From assembly GCA_046756985.1 (NCBI GenBank), contig JBHHXG010000038.1, forward strand, positions 1 through 15,631: DNA of 15,631 nt, written 5' to 3'. Of the stretch, positions 6,795 through 14,695 are shown piece after piece. A program made the translations under genes and the position numbers. Position 1 is the first letter of the stretch, and every line of letters starts with the position of its first letter. The stretch comes from JBHHXG01 sp046756985 (GTDB lineage: Bacteria > Pseudomonadota > Zetaproteobacteria > Mariprofundales > Mariprofundaceae). The notes beneath the pieces are model-generated. The model had not been told where the DNA came from. It worked only from the letters and a program-made list of their open reading frames with translations, and did not search any database.

Positions 6795-6812
6795 GTGTCA
6801 CACTGCTGTCAT
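6795..6812 (+). promoter_or_regulatory. Putative Pho box facing the porin/pst operon
   Basis: Direct repeats GTGTCAC (6795-6801) and CTGTCAT (6806-6812) lie exactly 11 bases apart, separated by ACTG; the second matches the consensus Pho repeat perfectly. AT-rich ATTT follows, then a loose -10 candidate TCTAAC at 6821-6826. In PhoB-activated promoters the box replaces the -35, which fits the absence of one here. It sits 70 bases before the porin start. Confidence 0.7.
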
Positions 6813-6837
6813 ATTTCCCCTCTAACGTTCGGCGCAA

Positions 6838-6851
6838 TCTTCATATGAAGA
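6838..6851. repeat. 14-bp perfect palindrome in the porin leader
   Basis: TCTTCATATGAAGA is a perfect inverted repeat with no spacer. It falls between the predicted -10 and the ribosome binding site AGGAG (6871-6875). It could be a protein-binding site or a small leader hairpin; no known operator is recognised. Confidence 0.5.
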
Positions 6852-6882
6852 CACGTTTTTAATAAAAGAGAGGAGAAATGCA

Positions 6883-8121
6883 ATGAACATCAAGCAAACA
6901 CTCGGCATACTGGTACTGGCCTTGGCCCTGCCTTTATCTGCCAGCGCATCCGGCATTGTTGCAGGCGATGACAGCCTGATAAAACTGCTGCAGGACAAGG
7001 GCGTCATCAGTAAGGATGAAGCCAAGGATCTGAAAAAACACGACAAGAAGAAGTTCCTGAAGATCGGTGGCCGGCTGCAGGTGCAGTACAAGCATGTCGA
7101 TAATGGCACCGCAACCAAAAACAACACCGATGAGTTTCTCGTCCGCCGCGCCCGCTTTACCGTAAAAGGCCAGGTCACGCCCTGGGGTTATTTCAAGGTG
7201 CAGCCGGAGTTCGGCAAGGGCAAGGTTACACTGAAGGATGCCTATGTCGGCATTACACCGGAATCTCTGCCGGGCTTTGAGCTGGATGTCGGCAACCAGT
7301 ATGCGCAGTTCTCGCGTGAAGCGCTGAACTCATCAAAATACCTGCACTTCGTTGAACGTACGACGACCTCGCAGTTCGCTCCGTTTCGTCAGATGGGTGT
7401 GAACGCCTTCCAGAAGCTGTGGGATAACAAGGTCGTGATCGGTGCCGGTATCTTCAACGGCTCGCTGAATCCGGGCAAGGTTGGTGCAGGTGCGCTTTCG
7501 AAAAACCAGATCTACCACATCGACCTGTCGGGCTTCGGCGGCAGTTCCGGTCAGACCACCAGCCCGATGTATGCCGTGCGTGTCGACTACTCGCCTTTCG
7601 GCAAGTTCAAGAAAACGCAGGGTGACTTTGATGGCGACTTGCAGATGGAAATCGGCGCCAATTATTACTCGCAAAAACTGGGAAGCATTTTTGCAGCCGC
7701 CAACAACGGATTTACGGACAATAGCGCCTGGGGTATTGATCTGGGCTTCCGCGGTTATGGCGCTTCGGTTGAAGCAGAATATATTCGCCGCACGCTTGGC
7801 TTCGATGCCACCAATGGCGTCGTTGGTCCGCGCGATGTGGACCAGAATGCCTGGAACGTTCAGGGTGGCTACATGATGATACCGGGAACACTTGAGCTTG
7901 CCGTTCGTTATGAACAGATCGATTTCGATGACCAGAATGTATATCTGGGCACCAAGGGCGAAGACAAAGTACGTGAAATTACTGTGGGTGCAAGCTACTA
8001 CATCAAGAAACATCACATGAAAATTCAGGCCAATTACGTGAACAAAAACTTCACGATGCCGGTTGGTGCGGCTGACCCTGCTGATGACCAGATTCTGGTT
8101 CAGGCATCCTACTACTTCTAG
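6883..8121 (+). CDS. Phosphate-selective porin, OprO/OprP family
   Basis: This is a 412-residue outer-membrane beta-barrel. The start at 6883 has AGGAG at 6871-6875, 7 bases upstream. A signal peptide (about 1-22) ends at ASA-S. A short charged helical segment follows (about 28-52: KLLQDKGVISKDEAKDLKK), typical of the periplasmic N-terminal part of this family, then FLKIGGRLQVQYK opens the barrel. Alternating amphipathic strands continue to ASYYF, with the terminal Phe used as the outer-membrane assembly signal. RRARFTVKGQV and WGYFKVQPEFG are family-like. OprP-type channels pass phosphate or polyphosphate. Here the Pho box upstream and pstS immediately downstream support a phosphate role, although the substrate cannot be proved from sequence. 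Its first-gene position gives it the highest expected expression in the operon. Confidence 0.88.
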   Translation: MNIKQTLGILVLALALPLSASASGIVAGDDSLIKLLQDKGVISKDEAKDLKKHDKKKFLKIGGRLQVQYKHVDNGTATKNNTDEFLVRRARFTVKGQVTPWGYFKVQPEFGKGKVTLKDAYVGITPESLPGFELDVGNQYAQFSREALNSSKYLHFVERTTTSQFAPFRQMGVNAFQKLWDNKVVIGAGIFNGSLNPGKVGAGALSKNQIYHIDLSGFGGSSGQTTSPMYAVRVDYSPFGKFKKTQGDFDGDLQMEIGANYYSQKLGSIFAAANNGFTDNSAWGIDLGFRGYGASVEAEYIRRTLGFDATNGVVGPRDVDQNAWNVQGGYMMIPGTLELAVRYEQIDFDDQNVYLGTKGEDKVREITVGASYYIKKHHMKIQANYVNKNFTMPVGAADPADDQILVQASYYF

Positions 8122-8128
8122 GCATTCA

Positions 8129-8152
8129 GGCCGGGCAGTAAACTGCCCGGCC
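8129..8152 (+). terminator. Strong hairpin between porin and pstS genes (partial terminator or mRNA-stabilising stem)
   Basis: An 11-bp perfect GC-rich inverted repeat (8129-8139 with 8142-8152) begins 7 bases after the porin stop. Only two T residues follow, so it lacks the U tract of a full intrinsic terminator. It is more likely to protect the porin message or cause partial termination before pstS. No Pho box is visible between it and pstS. Confidence 0.6.
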
Positions 8153-8188
8153 TTCCCTGCCTGAAATTATTTTTTGGAGGAAACACAA

Positions 8189-9217
8189 ATGAAAAAAACA
8201 TTATTCGCCATTATGGCCACAGTCATATTACTTCCAGCCATGCAGGCCGAAGCCCGCGATCAGATTCGTATTGTCGGGTCAAGCACCGTCTACCCCTTCG
8301 CCAGTTATGTGGCCGAGGAGTTCGGCGCCACCACACGCTTTAAGACCCCTGTCATTGAGTCCACCGGTTCCGGTGGTGGCATGAAGCTGTTCTGCGCCGG
8401 TGATGATCTGGGCACACCGGACATTACCAATGCTTCCCGGCGTATGAAGGAAAAGGAGTTCGAGCTGTGTGCCAAAAACGGTGTGCATGGCATCACCGAG
8501 GCCGTGATCGGCTATGACGGCATCGTCCTGGCGCAGAACAAGGCCAACGGTCCCCTGAAACTGTCCCGCAAGGATATCCTGCTGGCTGTTGCCGCGGAGG
8601 TGCCCAACAGGAACGGCAGCGCACTGATCCCGAATCCATATCAATTCTGGGACCAGATCAATCCCAGCCTTCCACATCGCCCGATTCTGATTTATGGCCC
8701 GCCAAGCTCATCGGGCACGCGGGACGCCTTCGAGGATCTGGCCATGAAGCATCTGACCAAGAAGATGGCCGCCTACAAGGCCGTCACGAAAAAGTACCAC
8801 AAGATTCGTCAGGATGGTGTCTATGAGCCCAGTGGCGAAAATGACAACCTGATTGTTCAGAAACTCGTCAAAAACAAGAATGCCATCGGCATCTTCGGCT
8901 ACAGTTTTCTGGAAGAAAATGCAGACACGCTGATCGGTGCCGAGATCGACGGGGTACAGCCCGAGCCGGAAACCGTATCCAACGGCAGCTATCCGTATTC
9001 GCGCTCACTGTATTTCTATATCAAGAAATCCCATGTCGGCCAGGTGAAAGGCATGAAGGAATACCTGCGACTGTTCATGAGCGAGGATATGATCGGCGAA
9101 GACGGTGCATTGACGGACATCGGTCTGATCGCCCTGCCAGCGGCCGCTCGTGCCTCTTCCCGGGCCAGGGTGGAGGCACTGGTCGACCTGAAGCCCGACG
9201 ATCTCAAAAAGAAATAA
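8189..9217 (+). CDS. pstS: Periplasmic phosphate-binding protein PstS
   Basis: This encodes 342 residues. The ATG at 8189 has GGAGG (8176-8180) at 8 bases; the in-frame ATG at 8174 has none. The signal peptide is about 1-22, ending MQAEA, with no lipobox, so it is a soluble periplasmic protein. The mature protein begins DQIRIVGSSTVYPFA, a PstS signature, then has STGSGGGMKLFC (58-69) and SSSGTRDAFEDL (173-184), the loops that hold phosphate through main-chain amides, Ser, Arg and Asp. ITNASRRM (79-86) is also typical. It is the receptor that delivers phosphate to PstCA. It follows the porin after a hairpin and precedes pstC after a terminator, giving an expected expression well above the membrane subunits. 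Confidence 0.94.
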   Translation: MKKTLFAIMATVILLPAMQAEARDQIRIVGSSTVYPFASYVAEEFGATTRFKTPVIESTGSGGGMKLFCAGDDLGTPDITNASRRMKEKEFELCAKNGVHGITEAVIGYDGIVLAQNKANGPLKLSRKDILLAVAAEVPNRNGSALIPNPYQFWDQINPSLPHRPILIYGPPSSSGTRDAFEDLAMKHLTKKMAAYKAVTKKYHKIRQDGVYEPSGENDNLIVQKLVKNKNAIGIFGYSFLEENADTLIGAEIDGVQPEPETVSNGSYPYSRSLYFYIKKSHVGQVKGMKEYLRLFMSEDMIGEDGALTDIGLIALPAAARASSRARVEALVDLKPDDLKKK

Positions 9218-9236
9218 GGCAACGATTCAGGCGGCA

Positions 9237-9266
9237 AGCCGGTCGGAGTAATCCGGCCGGCTTTTT
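9237..9266 (+). terminator. Intrinsic terminator or attenuator between pstS and pstC
   Basis: An 11-bp stem with one G-T pair joins 9237-9247 to 9252-9262 across GTAA, followed by five T residues (9262-9266). Because pstC, pstA, pstB and phoU follow with no clear Pho box of their own, it probably works as a leaky terminator that lowers their transcription relative to pstS. Confidence 0.85.
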
Positions 9267-9322
9267 ACCTTGCCTATCCCGGCACAGGACTGGCAGCATT
9301 TGCGTTTACAGGGGGAGAGCCT

Positions 9323-10567
9323 TTGAGCATCGGACAGCTTGTTTTTGCCTTTCTGGCGGGAATGATTCCTTTAAGCTATATGCTCTACCGTCTTGGGGCG
9401 GGGAAAGCCCGTGCCAGCAGAGAACAGGGTGCGGCATTGCACTCGCAACCCGGCCACTACGGCTGGTATGCCGTCATCGGCATGGCGGTACCGGCCATGG
9501 CGGTATCTGTCCTGGCCAGCCTCCTGCACCTGACCGGCCTGTATACCGTACCTGCCGCTATGTTGCTGGTCGCTGTTCTTATCGTCGGGGCCGGTGGCGC
9601 ATGGCTGGCCCTGCGCGCAATCCAACCTGATCTGCGGGCCCGCCATGCGGTTGAACAGATTATACACTGGCTGCTGATTGCCGCCTCGATCACCTCCATC
9701 CTGGTCACGCTCGGCATCGTGTTGTCCGTACTGTTTGAAGCATTGCATTTCTTCAGGATGGTCGGCTTCTGGAACTTTATCACCGGCACACAGTGGCAGC
9801 CGGACACGGCTTTTCTTGCCGGTGCCGGGCGCGGCGCGGAGGGCGTTGCCGAAGCAAAATTCGGCTCACTGCCAATTTTTGCCGGCACTTTCATGATTAC
9901 CGCAATCGCCATGCTTGTGGCGCTGCCGGTGGGCCTGTTTTCGGCGATTTACATGTCCGAATATGCCAGTCGCGGCCTGCGTAACTGGCTCAAGCCGGCG
10001 CTGGAAGTCCTGGCCGGCATCCCGACGGTGGTTTACGGTTTCTTTGCCGCCATCACCGTCAGTCCGCTGGTGGTGGACCTGGCCGCCGCCATCGGTCTGG
10101 AAGCAGAATATACCAATGCACTGACGCCGGGTCTGGTCATGGGCATCATGATTATCCCTTTTATTTCCTCGCTTTCCGATGACGTGCTCAATGCTGTTCC
10201 GCAAGCCATGCGGGACGGCTCGCTGGCGCTGGGAACCACGCATGCTGAAACCATCCGCCAGGTTGTTCTCCCTGCCGCCCTGCCGGGTATTGTTTCCGCA
10301 TCCCTGCTCGCCGTATCGCGCGCGGTCGGTGAAACAATGATTGTGGTCATGGCGGCCGGACTCAGACCGAACCTGACCTGGAATCCCCTGGAAGGCATGA
10401 CCACCGTCACCGTCCGCATCGTTGACGCGCTCACCGGCGACCAGGCATTCGACAGCCCGCTGACGCTCTCTGCCTTCGGCCTCGGGCTGGTTCTGCTGAT
10501 CCTGACGCTTGCTCTGAACCTGATCTCGATTTCAGTCATCCGCCGTTTCCGTGAGAAATATGAATAA
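9323..10567 (+). CDS. pstC: Phosphate ABC transporter permease PstC (extended form)
   Basis: This is a 414-residue inner-membrane permease that forms the phosphate channel with PstA. It uses a TTG start at 9323 with GGGGGAG at 9311-9317; the next ATG (9362, within the first helix) lacks a comparable site. It is about 95 residues longer than E. coli PstC (319): the first 180 residues hold several extra hydrophobic segments (about 5-22, 49-72, 77-98, 113-140), as in the long PstC forms with the DUF3708-type N-terminal region. The transport domain runs from about 185 on. Its EAA loop around 292-320 (PQAMRDGSLALGTTHAETIR, then VVLPAALPG) docks PstB, followed by SRAVGETM. The 3' end overlaps pstA. 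Confidence 0.92.
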   Translation: MSIGQLVFAFLAGMIPLSYMLYRLGAGKARASREQGAALHSQPGHYGWYAVIGMAVPAMAVSVLASLLHLTGLYTVPAAMLLVAVLIVGAGGAWLALRAIQPDLRARHAVEQIIHWLLIAASITSILVTLGIVLSVLFEALHFFRMVGFWNFITGTQWQPDTAFLAGAGRGAEGVAEAKFGSLPIFAGTFMITAIAMLVALPVGLFSAIYMSEYASRGLRNWLKPALEVLAGIPTVVYGFFAAITVSPLVVDLAAAIGLEAEYTNALTPGLVMGIMIIPFISSLSDDVLNAVPQAMRDGSLALGTTHAETIRQVVLPAALPGIVSASLLAVSRAVGETMIVVMAAGLRPNLTWNPLEGMTTVTVRIVDALTGDQAFDSPLTLSAFGLGLVLLILTLALNLISISVIRRFREKYE

Positions 10568-11738
10568 CCCCGCCGTTCAGCAACCACGCCTGAACAAGGA
10601 CATCAGGCGGCGTTACCGGAAGGAACGGCGCTTCAAGGGCATGTGTATCGCCTCCATCGCCTTTGCGCTGATCTTTCTGCTGCTGTTTTTTGCCGATCTG
10701 ATTAACAAGGGATATTCCGCGTTTGTGCAGGCCGAAATACTGGCCGAGATCAACTATTCGGAAACCGTCAGAAACGGCAAGTACCGGACGGCCGTTGACC
10801 GCAAGCTGCGCAGGATCATCAGCCGGGGCTGGCTCAGAACCCTGCCTTTGTATCTGGAAGATCATCCGGAAAAGGTGGGCACAAGGGAAACAAAATGGGT
10901 GATTGCCACCGCCGAGGTGGATCAGTATCTCAAGGGACATGCAAACAGGCTGAAGCCAAAATATCGCCGGCTGATTGACCAGATGAAGAATGAAGGGAAA
11001 GTGCGTCTGGCATTCAACACCTACCTGTTTACACGAGGCGATTCGAAGATGCCGGAGCTGGCCGGTATCAAATCAGCGGTGATCGGCACTGTTTATGTGA
11101 TGTTTCTGACCATGCTTTTTTCACTGCCCATCGGCATCATGACGGCAATTTATCTCGAGGAGTTTGCGCCGGACAACCGTTTCATTCGCCTGATCGAGGT
11201 CAACATCAACAATCTGGCCGCTATTCCTTCGATCCTCTTCGGCCTGCTTGGTCTGGCCATATTTATCAATGTCTTCGGCGTGCCGCGATCTTCCGCGCTG
11301 GCCGGAGGCTTGACATTATCCCTGATGACCCTGCCGGTCATTATCATCAGCAGCCGCGTAGCGCTTGAGTCCGTACCGGATTCAATTCGGGAAGCGGCCT
11401 TTGGCGTGGGGGCATCTCCGTGGCAGGTTGTCTGGCATCATGTGTTGCCGCTGGCCATGCCGGGCATCCTGACCGGCAGCATTATCGGTCTGGCACGGGC
11501 GATGGGCGAAACCGCGCCGCTGATTATTATCGGCATGATTGCCTATATTCCGGATGCCCCGAGTTCGATTCTCCAGGCCGCCACGGTATTGCCGGCCCAG
11601 ATTTACACATGGGCGGGCGAGCCCATGCGCGCCTTTGCCGAGCGTACGGCAGCGGGTATCCTCGTCCTTCTGGTGGTGATGCTCAGCCTCAATGGTGTGG
11701 CAATCTGGCTCAGAAAACGGTTTGAACGGAGATGGTAG
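10560..11738 (+). CDS. pstA: Phosphate ABC transporter permease PstA (extended form)
   Basis: This encodes 392 residues from the ATG at 10560, overlapping the pstC stop by 8 bases; a GTG at 10551 is an in-frame alternative. One N-terminal helix (about 27-46) is followed by a soluble, charged region to about residue 160, the DUF3333-type extension absent from E. coli PstA (296 residues). It probably lies in the periplasm, facing PstS. The permease core begins near 168. The EAA loop at about 270-300 (SVPDSIREAAFGVGASPWQ, then HHVLPLAMPG) contacts PstB, and ARAMGETAPL follows. It ends where pstB begins. Confidence 0.92.
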   Translation: MNNPAVQQPRLNKDIRRRYRKERRFKGMCIASIAFALIFLLLFFADLINKGYSAFVQAEILAEINYSETVRNGKYRTAVDRKLRRIISRGWLRTLPLYLEDHPEKVGTRETKWVIATAEVDQYLKGHANRLKPKYRRLIDQMKNEGKVRLAFNTYLFTRGDSKMPELAGIKSAVIGTVYVMFLTMLFSLPIGIMTAIYLEEFAPDNRFIRLIEVNINNLAAIPSILFGLLGLAIFINVFGVPRSSALAGGLTLSLMTLPVIIISSRVALESVPDSIREAAFGVGASPWQVVWHHVLPLAMPGILTGSIIGLARAMGETAPLIIIGMIAYIPDAPSSILQAATVLPAQIYTWAGEPMRAFAERTAAGILVLLVVMLSLNGVAIWLRKRFERRW

Positions 11739-11743
11739 AAAGC

Positions 11744-12526
11744 ATGCAGGATACATCCTCGAACAAGGCCCAGAATAAAATCACGGTCAGAAATGTCAGG
11801 CTCTGGTATGGCGAGGCCCAGGCATTAAAGGGTATTTCGCTGAATATTGAGGAAAGGAAGGTCACGGCTTTCATCGGCCCGTCCGGCTGCGGCAAGTCCA
11901 CATTGCTGCGCTGCATGAACCGCATGAATGACCGTATTCCGGGCTGCCGGATCGAAGGGAGCATTCACATGGACGGAAGCGATATATACGCACCGGAAGT
12001 GGATGTGGTCCAGCTGCGGGCGCATGTCGGCATGGTATTTCAGCGCCCCAACCCCTTCCCGAAAAGCATCTACGACAATATCGCCTATGCGCCCCACATT
12101 CACGGCCTGGCCGGTAAGGGCAGTGACATGGATGAACTGGTGGAAACCGCACTCCGTAAAGCCAGCCTGTGGGATGAGGTTAAGGACAAGCTTCATCAGC
12201 CGGGCACGGCCCTCTCGGGAGGGCAGCAGCAACGGCTGTGTATCGCCCGCACCATCGCGGTCAAACCGGATGTCATCCTGATGGATGAGCCATGCTCGGC
12301 GCTGGACCCGATCGCCACGGCCAAGATCGAGGAACTGATTGATGAACTCAAGCAGGAGTTCACGATCGTGATTGTCACCCACAATATGCAGCAGGCGGCA
12401 CGGGTGTCCGACTACACGGCGTTTTTCTACCTCGGCGAGATGATCGAGTTCGGTGAAACCAAGACCCTGTTCACCCAGCCATCACAGTCGCGGACTGAAG
12501 ATTATATCACCGGCCGCTTCGGATAA
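11744..12526 (+). CDS. pstB: Phosphate ABC transporter ATP-binding protein PstB
   Basis: This is a 260-residue ATPase that drives uptake through PstCA. The ATG at 11744 gives a length close to E. coli PstB (257). The in-frame ATG at 11732 overlaps pstA but has GGAG directly against it, too close to serve. All ABC motifs are present: Walker A GPSGCGKS (45-52), Q-loop Gln100, signature LSGGQQQR (157-164), Walker B VILMDEP (177-183), D-loop SALDP and H-loop His213. MNRMNDRIPGCRIEG is typical of PstB. It lies 5 bases after pstA and 10 bases before phoU. Confidence 0.95.
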   Translation: MQDTSSNKAQNKITVRNVRLWYGEAQALKGISLNIEERKVTAFIGPSGCGKSTLLRCMNRMNDRIPGCRIEGSIHMDGSDIYAPEVDVVQLRAHVGMVFQRPNPFPKSIYDNIAYAPHIHGLAGKGSDMDELVETALRKASLWDEVKDKLHQPGTALSGGQQQRLCIARTIAVKPDVILMDEPCSALDPIATAKIEELIDELKQEFTIVIVTHNMQQAARVSDYTAFFYLGEMIEFGETKTLFTQPSQSRTEDYITGRFG

Positions 12527-12536
12527 GGAGTAAAGC

Positions 12537-13238
12537 ATGCCTCAACATACGATGAAACGTTTTGATGAAGAGCTGAACGAACTCAAGGAGCATGTGCTGT
12601 CCATGGGCGGGCTGGTCGAGCGTGCCATTGGCAATGCCGTCAAGGCCATGCTCGAACAGGACGAGGAGCTTGCCCAGAAGACCATCAAGCGCGATGCGGC
12701 CATCAACGCGCTGGAAGTGCAGTGTGATGAATTAACCCGCGAGATTCTCGTGCGCCGGCAACCGGCGGCTGGTGATCTGCGCTTTATTCTGGGTATCATC
12801 AAGATTGTCACCGACCTGGAGCGCATGGGTGATCTGGCCGCCGGCATTGCCGAGGGCATGCTCAAGGCGCAAAAAAACCCGCCGGAAAACTTTTCCAATC
12901 TGGATATCATGGGCGAGAAGGTGCAGCGGCAGGTCAAACGCACACTGGATGCCCTCTCGCGCGGCAACACGGACCTTGCCCTGACGGTGATCGGCAAGGA
13001 TGAGGGTATCGACACTCTTTATAAGCGTATGTACCGGGAGATGCTCACCTACATGATGGAAGACCCGCGCCATATCACCAGCGCGATCATTCTTTCGAAC
13101 ACGGCCAAGAACCTGGAGCGTATCGCCGACCATGCCACCAATATTGCCGAAATGCTTATTTACATCGAACGCGGGCATGACATCCGCCATGTTGATCACG
13201 AGGCAGCCGAAAGGCTGCTCGACGGCGAGGACGACTAA
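12537..13238 (+). CDS. phoU: Phosphate transport regulator PhoU
   Basis: This encodes 233 residues; the ATG at 12537 follows AAGGAG (12525-12530) at 6 bases. Two three-helix PhoU repeats are visible, each with its acidic metal-binding helix: KIVTDLERMGDLA (89-101) and NTAKNLERIADHATNIAE (188-205). PhoU links the Pst transporter to PhoR, keeping PhoR inhibited when phosphate is sufficient and limiting uptake. It is the last gene of the cluster, the usual pst-phoU order, and a weak hairpin follows. Confidence 0.95.
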   Translation: MPQHTMKRFDEELNELKEHVLSMGGLVERAIGNAVKAMLEQDEELAQKTIKRDAAINALEVQCDELTREILVRRQPAAGDLRFILGIIKIVTDLERMGDLAAGIAEGMLKAQKNPPENFSNLDIMGEKVQRQVKRTLDALSRGNTDLALTVIGKDEGIDTLYKRMYREMLTYMMEDPRHITSAIILSNTAKNLERIADHATNIAEMLIYIERGHDIRHVDHEAAERLLDGEDD

Positions 13239-13246
13239 AGACAGAG

Positions 13247-13270
13247 GGCGGGATTGACCCGCCTCGCTTT
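13247..13270 (+). terminator. Weak terminator-like hairpin after phoU
   Basis: A 6-bp GC stem joins 13247-13252 to 13258-13263 across ATTGA; only TTT (13268-13270) follows. It may end most pst-phoU transcripts, but read-through into xseA is likely, since I see no good promoter between 13264 and 13288. Confidence 0.5.
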
Positions 13271-13288
13271 CATTGTTGTGATTGGCAC

Positions 13289-14695
13289 ATGGAAAATCCA
13301 CCGCTCTCCGTCACCGAATTGACTGCAGGCATCAAGCGCCTGCTGGAGCAGAACTATGCAAGCATTGAAGTCATCGGCGAGGTCTCGCGGCTGACAAGGC
13401 ATGCTTCCGGGCATCTTTATTTCACCATCAAGGACAGCCACGCCACCATTTCCGCTGTCATCTGGCGCTCGGCTGCGACGCGCCTGAAGACACTTCCGGA
13501 AGAAGGTCAGGAATTTGTTTTTTCCGGCCACATCAGTGTCTATGAACCACGTGGCAACTATCAACTGATCGTCAGCAAGGTCGAAGTGGCAGGAGCCGGG
13601 CAGCTGGCAGCAGAGTTTGAGCGCAGAAAGAGCCTGTTTGCCAAAAGCGGCTGGTTCGATGCGGCACGTAAAAAGCAGCCGCCGGAGTTTCCCAGGCATA
13701 TCGGCATCGTCACTTCCCCCACCGCTGCTGCTTTTGAAGATGCCAAAAGGGTGCTGACGTCCCGGCCCGGCTGGCTTGAGTTGACCCTGTCCCCCTGTCT
13801 TGTTCAGGGGGTCGATGCGCCCGCCTCAATTGCCAATGCTCTGATGCGGCTGGAAAAACGAAGTCCGGACCTGATTCTCCTGGTGCGCGGCGGCGGCAGT
13901 ATGGAAGACCTGTGGTGCTTTAACGATGAGGCGGTCGTCAGAGCTATTGTGGATTGTTCCATCCCCATCATTTCCGGCATCGGTCATGAGATTGATGTCA
14001 CGCTGGCTGATTTCGCGGCCGATGTACGTGCCGCAACCCCATCCAATGCCGCTGAGCTTGCCTGCCCATCCCGCGAAGCACTTCGCCAACGCCTGCCCCG
14101 TCTGACGTCGCTGCAAAGTCTAATCGGGCACCGGCTGCAGCATGCACAGAAGCAATATGCCGCCAGATACCAGCAACTGACCTATATCTGGCGTCAGGAA
14201 CAGGACCGACGCCACCTTCATAGCGAAAGGGCAGCGGTACAATTGCATGATGCGCTGCAATCGCGGCTGAAACAGTCACAGCGCCATTTGCAATCGCTTG
14301 CGCAGCGCTTGGCCCGCCTGGAACCGCATACGCGGCTGCGCACCCGGCAGCGGCTACTGGATGAGGCAACCCAGCGCCTGCAATCCGGATTGTCTGTGCG
14401 CCTTGCCGAGGCAAGAACCCCCATCATTCGCCTGCAACAGCGGCTACATGACTGGCCGGAATCCGGACTGGGCCGGAAACACCACTGGTGGCAAACTCGC
14501 CTGTACAGCCTTACTGCGCTTGATCCAACCCATGTGCTCAAACGTGGCTACACGTTAAGCACATCAACAGATGGCCGGCTACTGACTTCGGCGACAGATG
14601 TTCGGACTGGCAGCGGTATGCAGGTCCGTTTCCATGATGGCAAAGTAGATACAAAAGTGGTTTCCACGCAATTAAATGAGAAGAAGCTGGCATGA
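13289..14695 (+). CDS. xseA: Exodeoxyribonuclease VII large subunit
   Basis: This encodes 468 residues (E. coli XseA 456). The enzyme, with many copies of the small subunit XseB, degrades single-stranded DNA from both ends in the cytosol. The N-terminal OB fold (about 1-100) includes EVSRLTRHASGHLYFTIKD. The catalytic domain has TSPTAAAFED (142-151), LLVRGGGSMEDLWCFNDE (197-214), SGIGHEIDVTLADFAADVRA (229-248) and TPSNAAE. Key family residues Asp151, Arg200, His233 and Asp236 are present. A long Gln/Arg-rich coiled region (about 260-410) and the C-terminal HVLKRGYTL segment follow. The ATG at 13289 matches the family start but has no strong ribosome binding site. Its stop overlaps the next gene; xseB is not in the window. 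Confidence 0.95.
   Translation: MENPPLSVTELTAGIKRLLEQNYASIEVIGEVSRLTRHASGHLYFTIKDSHATISAVIWRSAATRLKTLPEEGQEFVFSGHISVYEPRGNYQLIVSKVEVAGAGQLAAEFERRKSLFAKSGWFDAARKKQPPEFPRHIGIVTSPTAAAFEDAKRVLTSRPGWLELTLSPCLVQGVDAPASIANALMRLEKRSPDLILLVRGGGSMEDLWCFNDEAVVRAIVDCSIPIISGIGHEIDVTLADFAADVRAATPSNAAELACPSREALRQRLPRLTSLQSLIGHRLQHAQKQYAARYQQLTYIWRQEQDRRHLHSERAAVQLHDALQSRLKQSQRHLQSLAQRLARLEPHTRLRTRQRLLDEATQRLQSGLSVRLAEARTPIIRLQQRLHDWPESGLGRKHHWWQTRLYSLTALDPTHVLKRGYTLSTSTDGRLLTSATDVRTGSGMQVRFHDGKVDTKVVSTQLNEKKLA

Noticed and set aside
6878..6886. Mini-ORF ATG-CAA-TGA overlapping the porin start; the same string occurs at 43-51 before the DUF190 start
   Set aside because: The shared 9 bases are intriguing, but the AGGAG spacing favours the porin ATG, and such short matches near starts arise easily by chance.
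7333..8016. 227-codon open frame on the minus strand inside the porin gene
   Set aside because: It is antisense to a well-supported beta-barrel gene and has no domain-like features.
9267..9322. Possible Pho box or promoter before pstC
   Set aside because: No pair of CTGTCAT-like repeats with 11-base spacing is present, and no -35/-10 pair is convincing.
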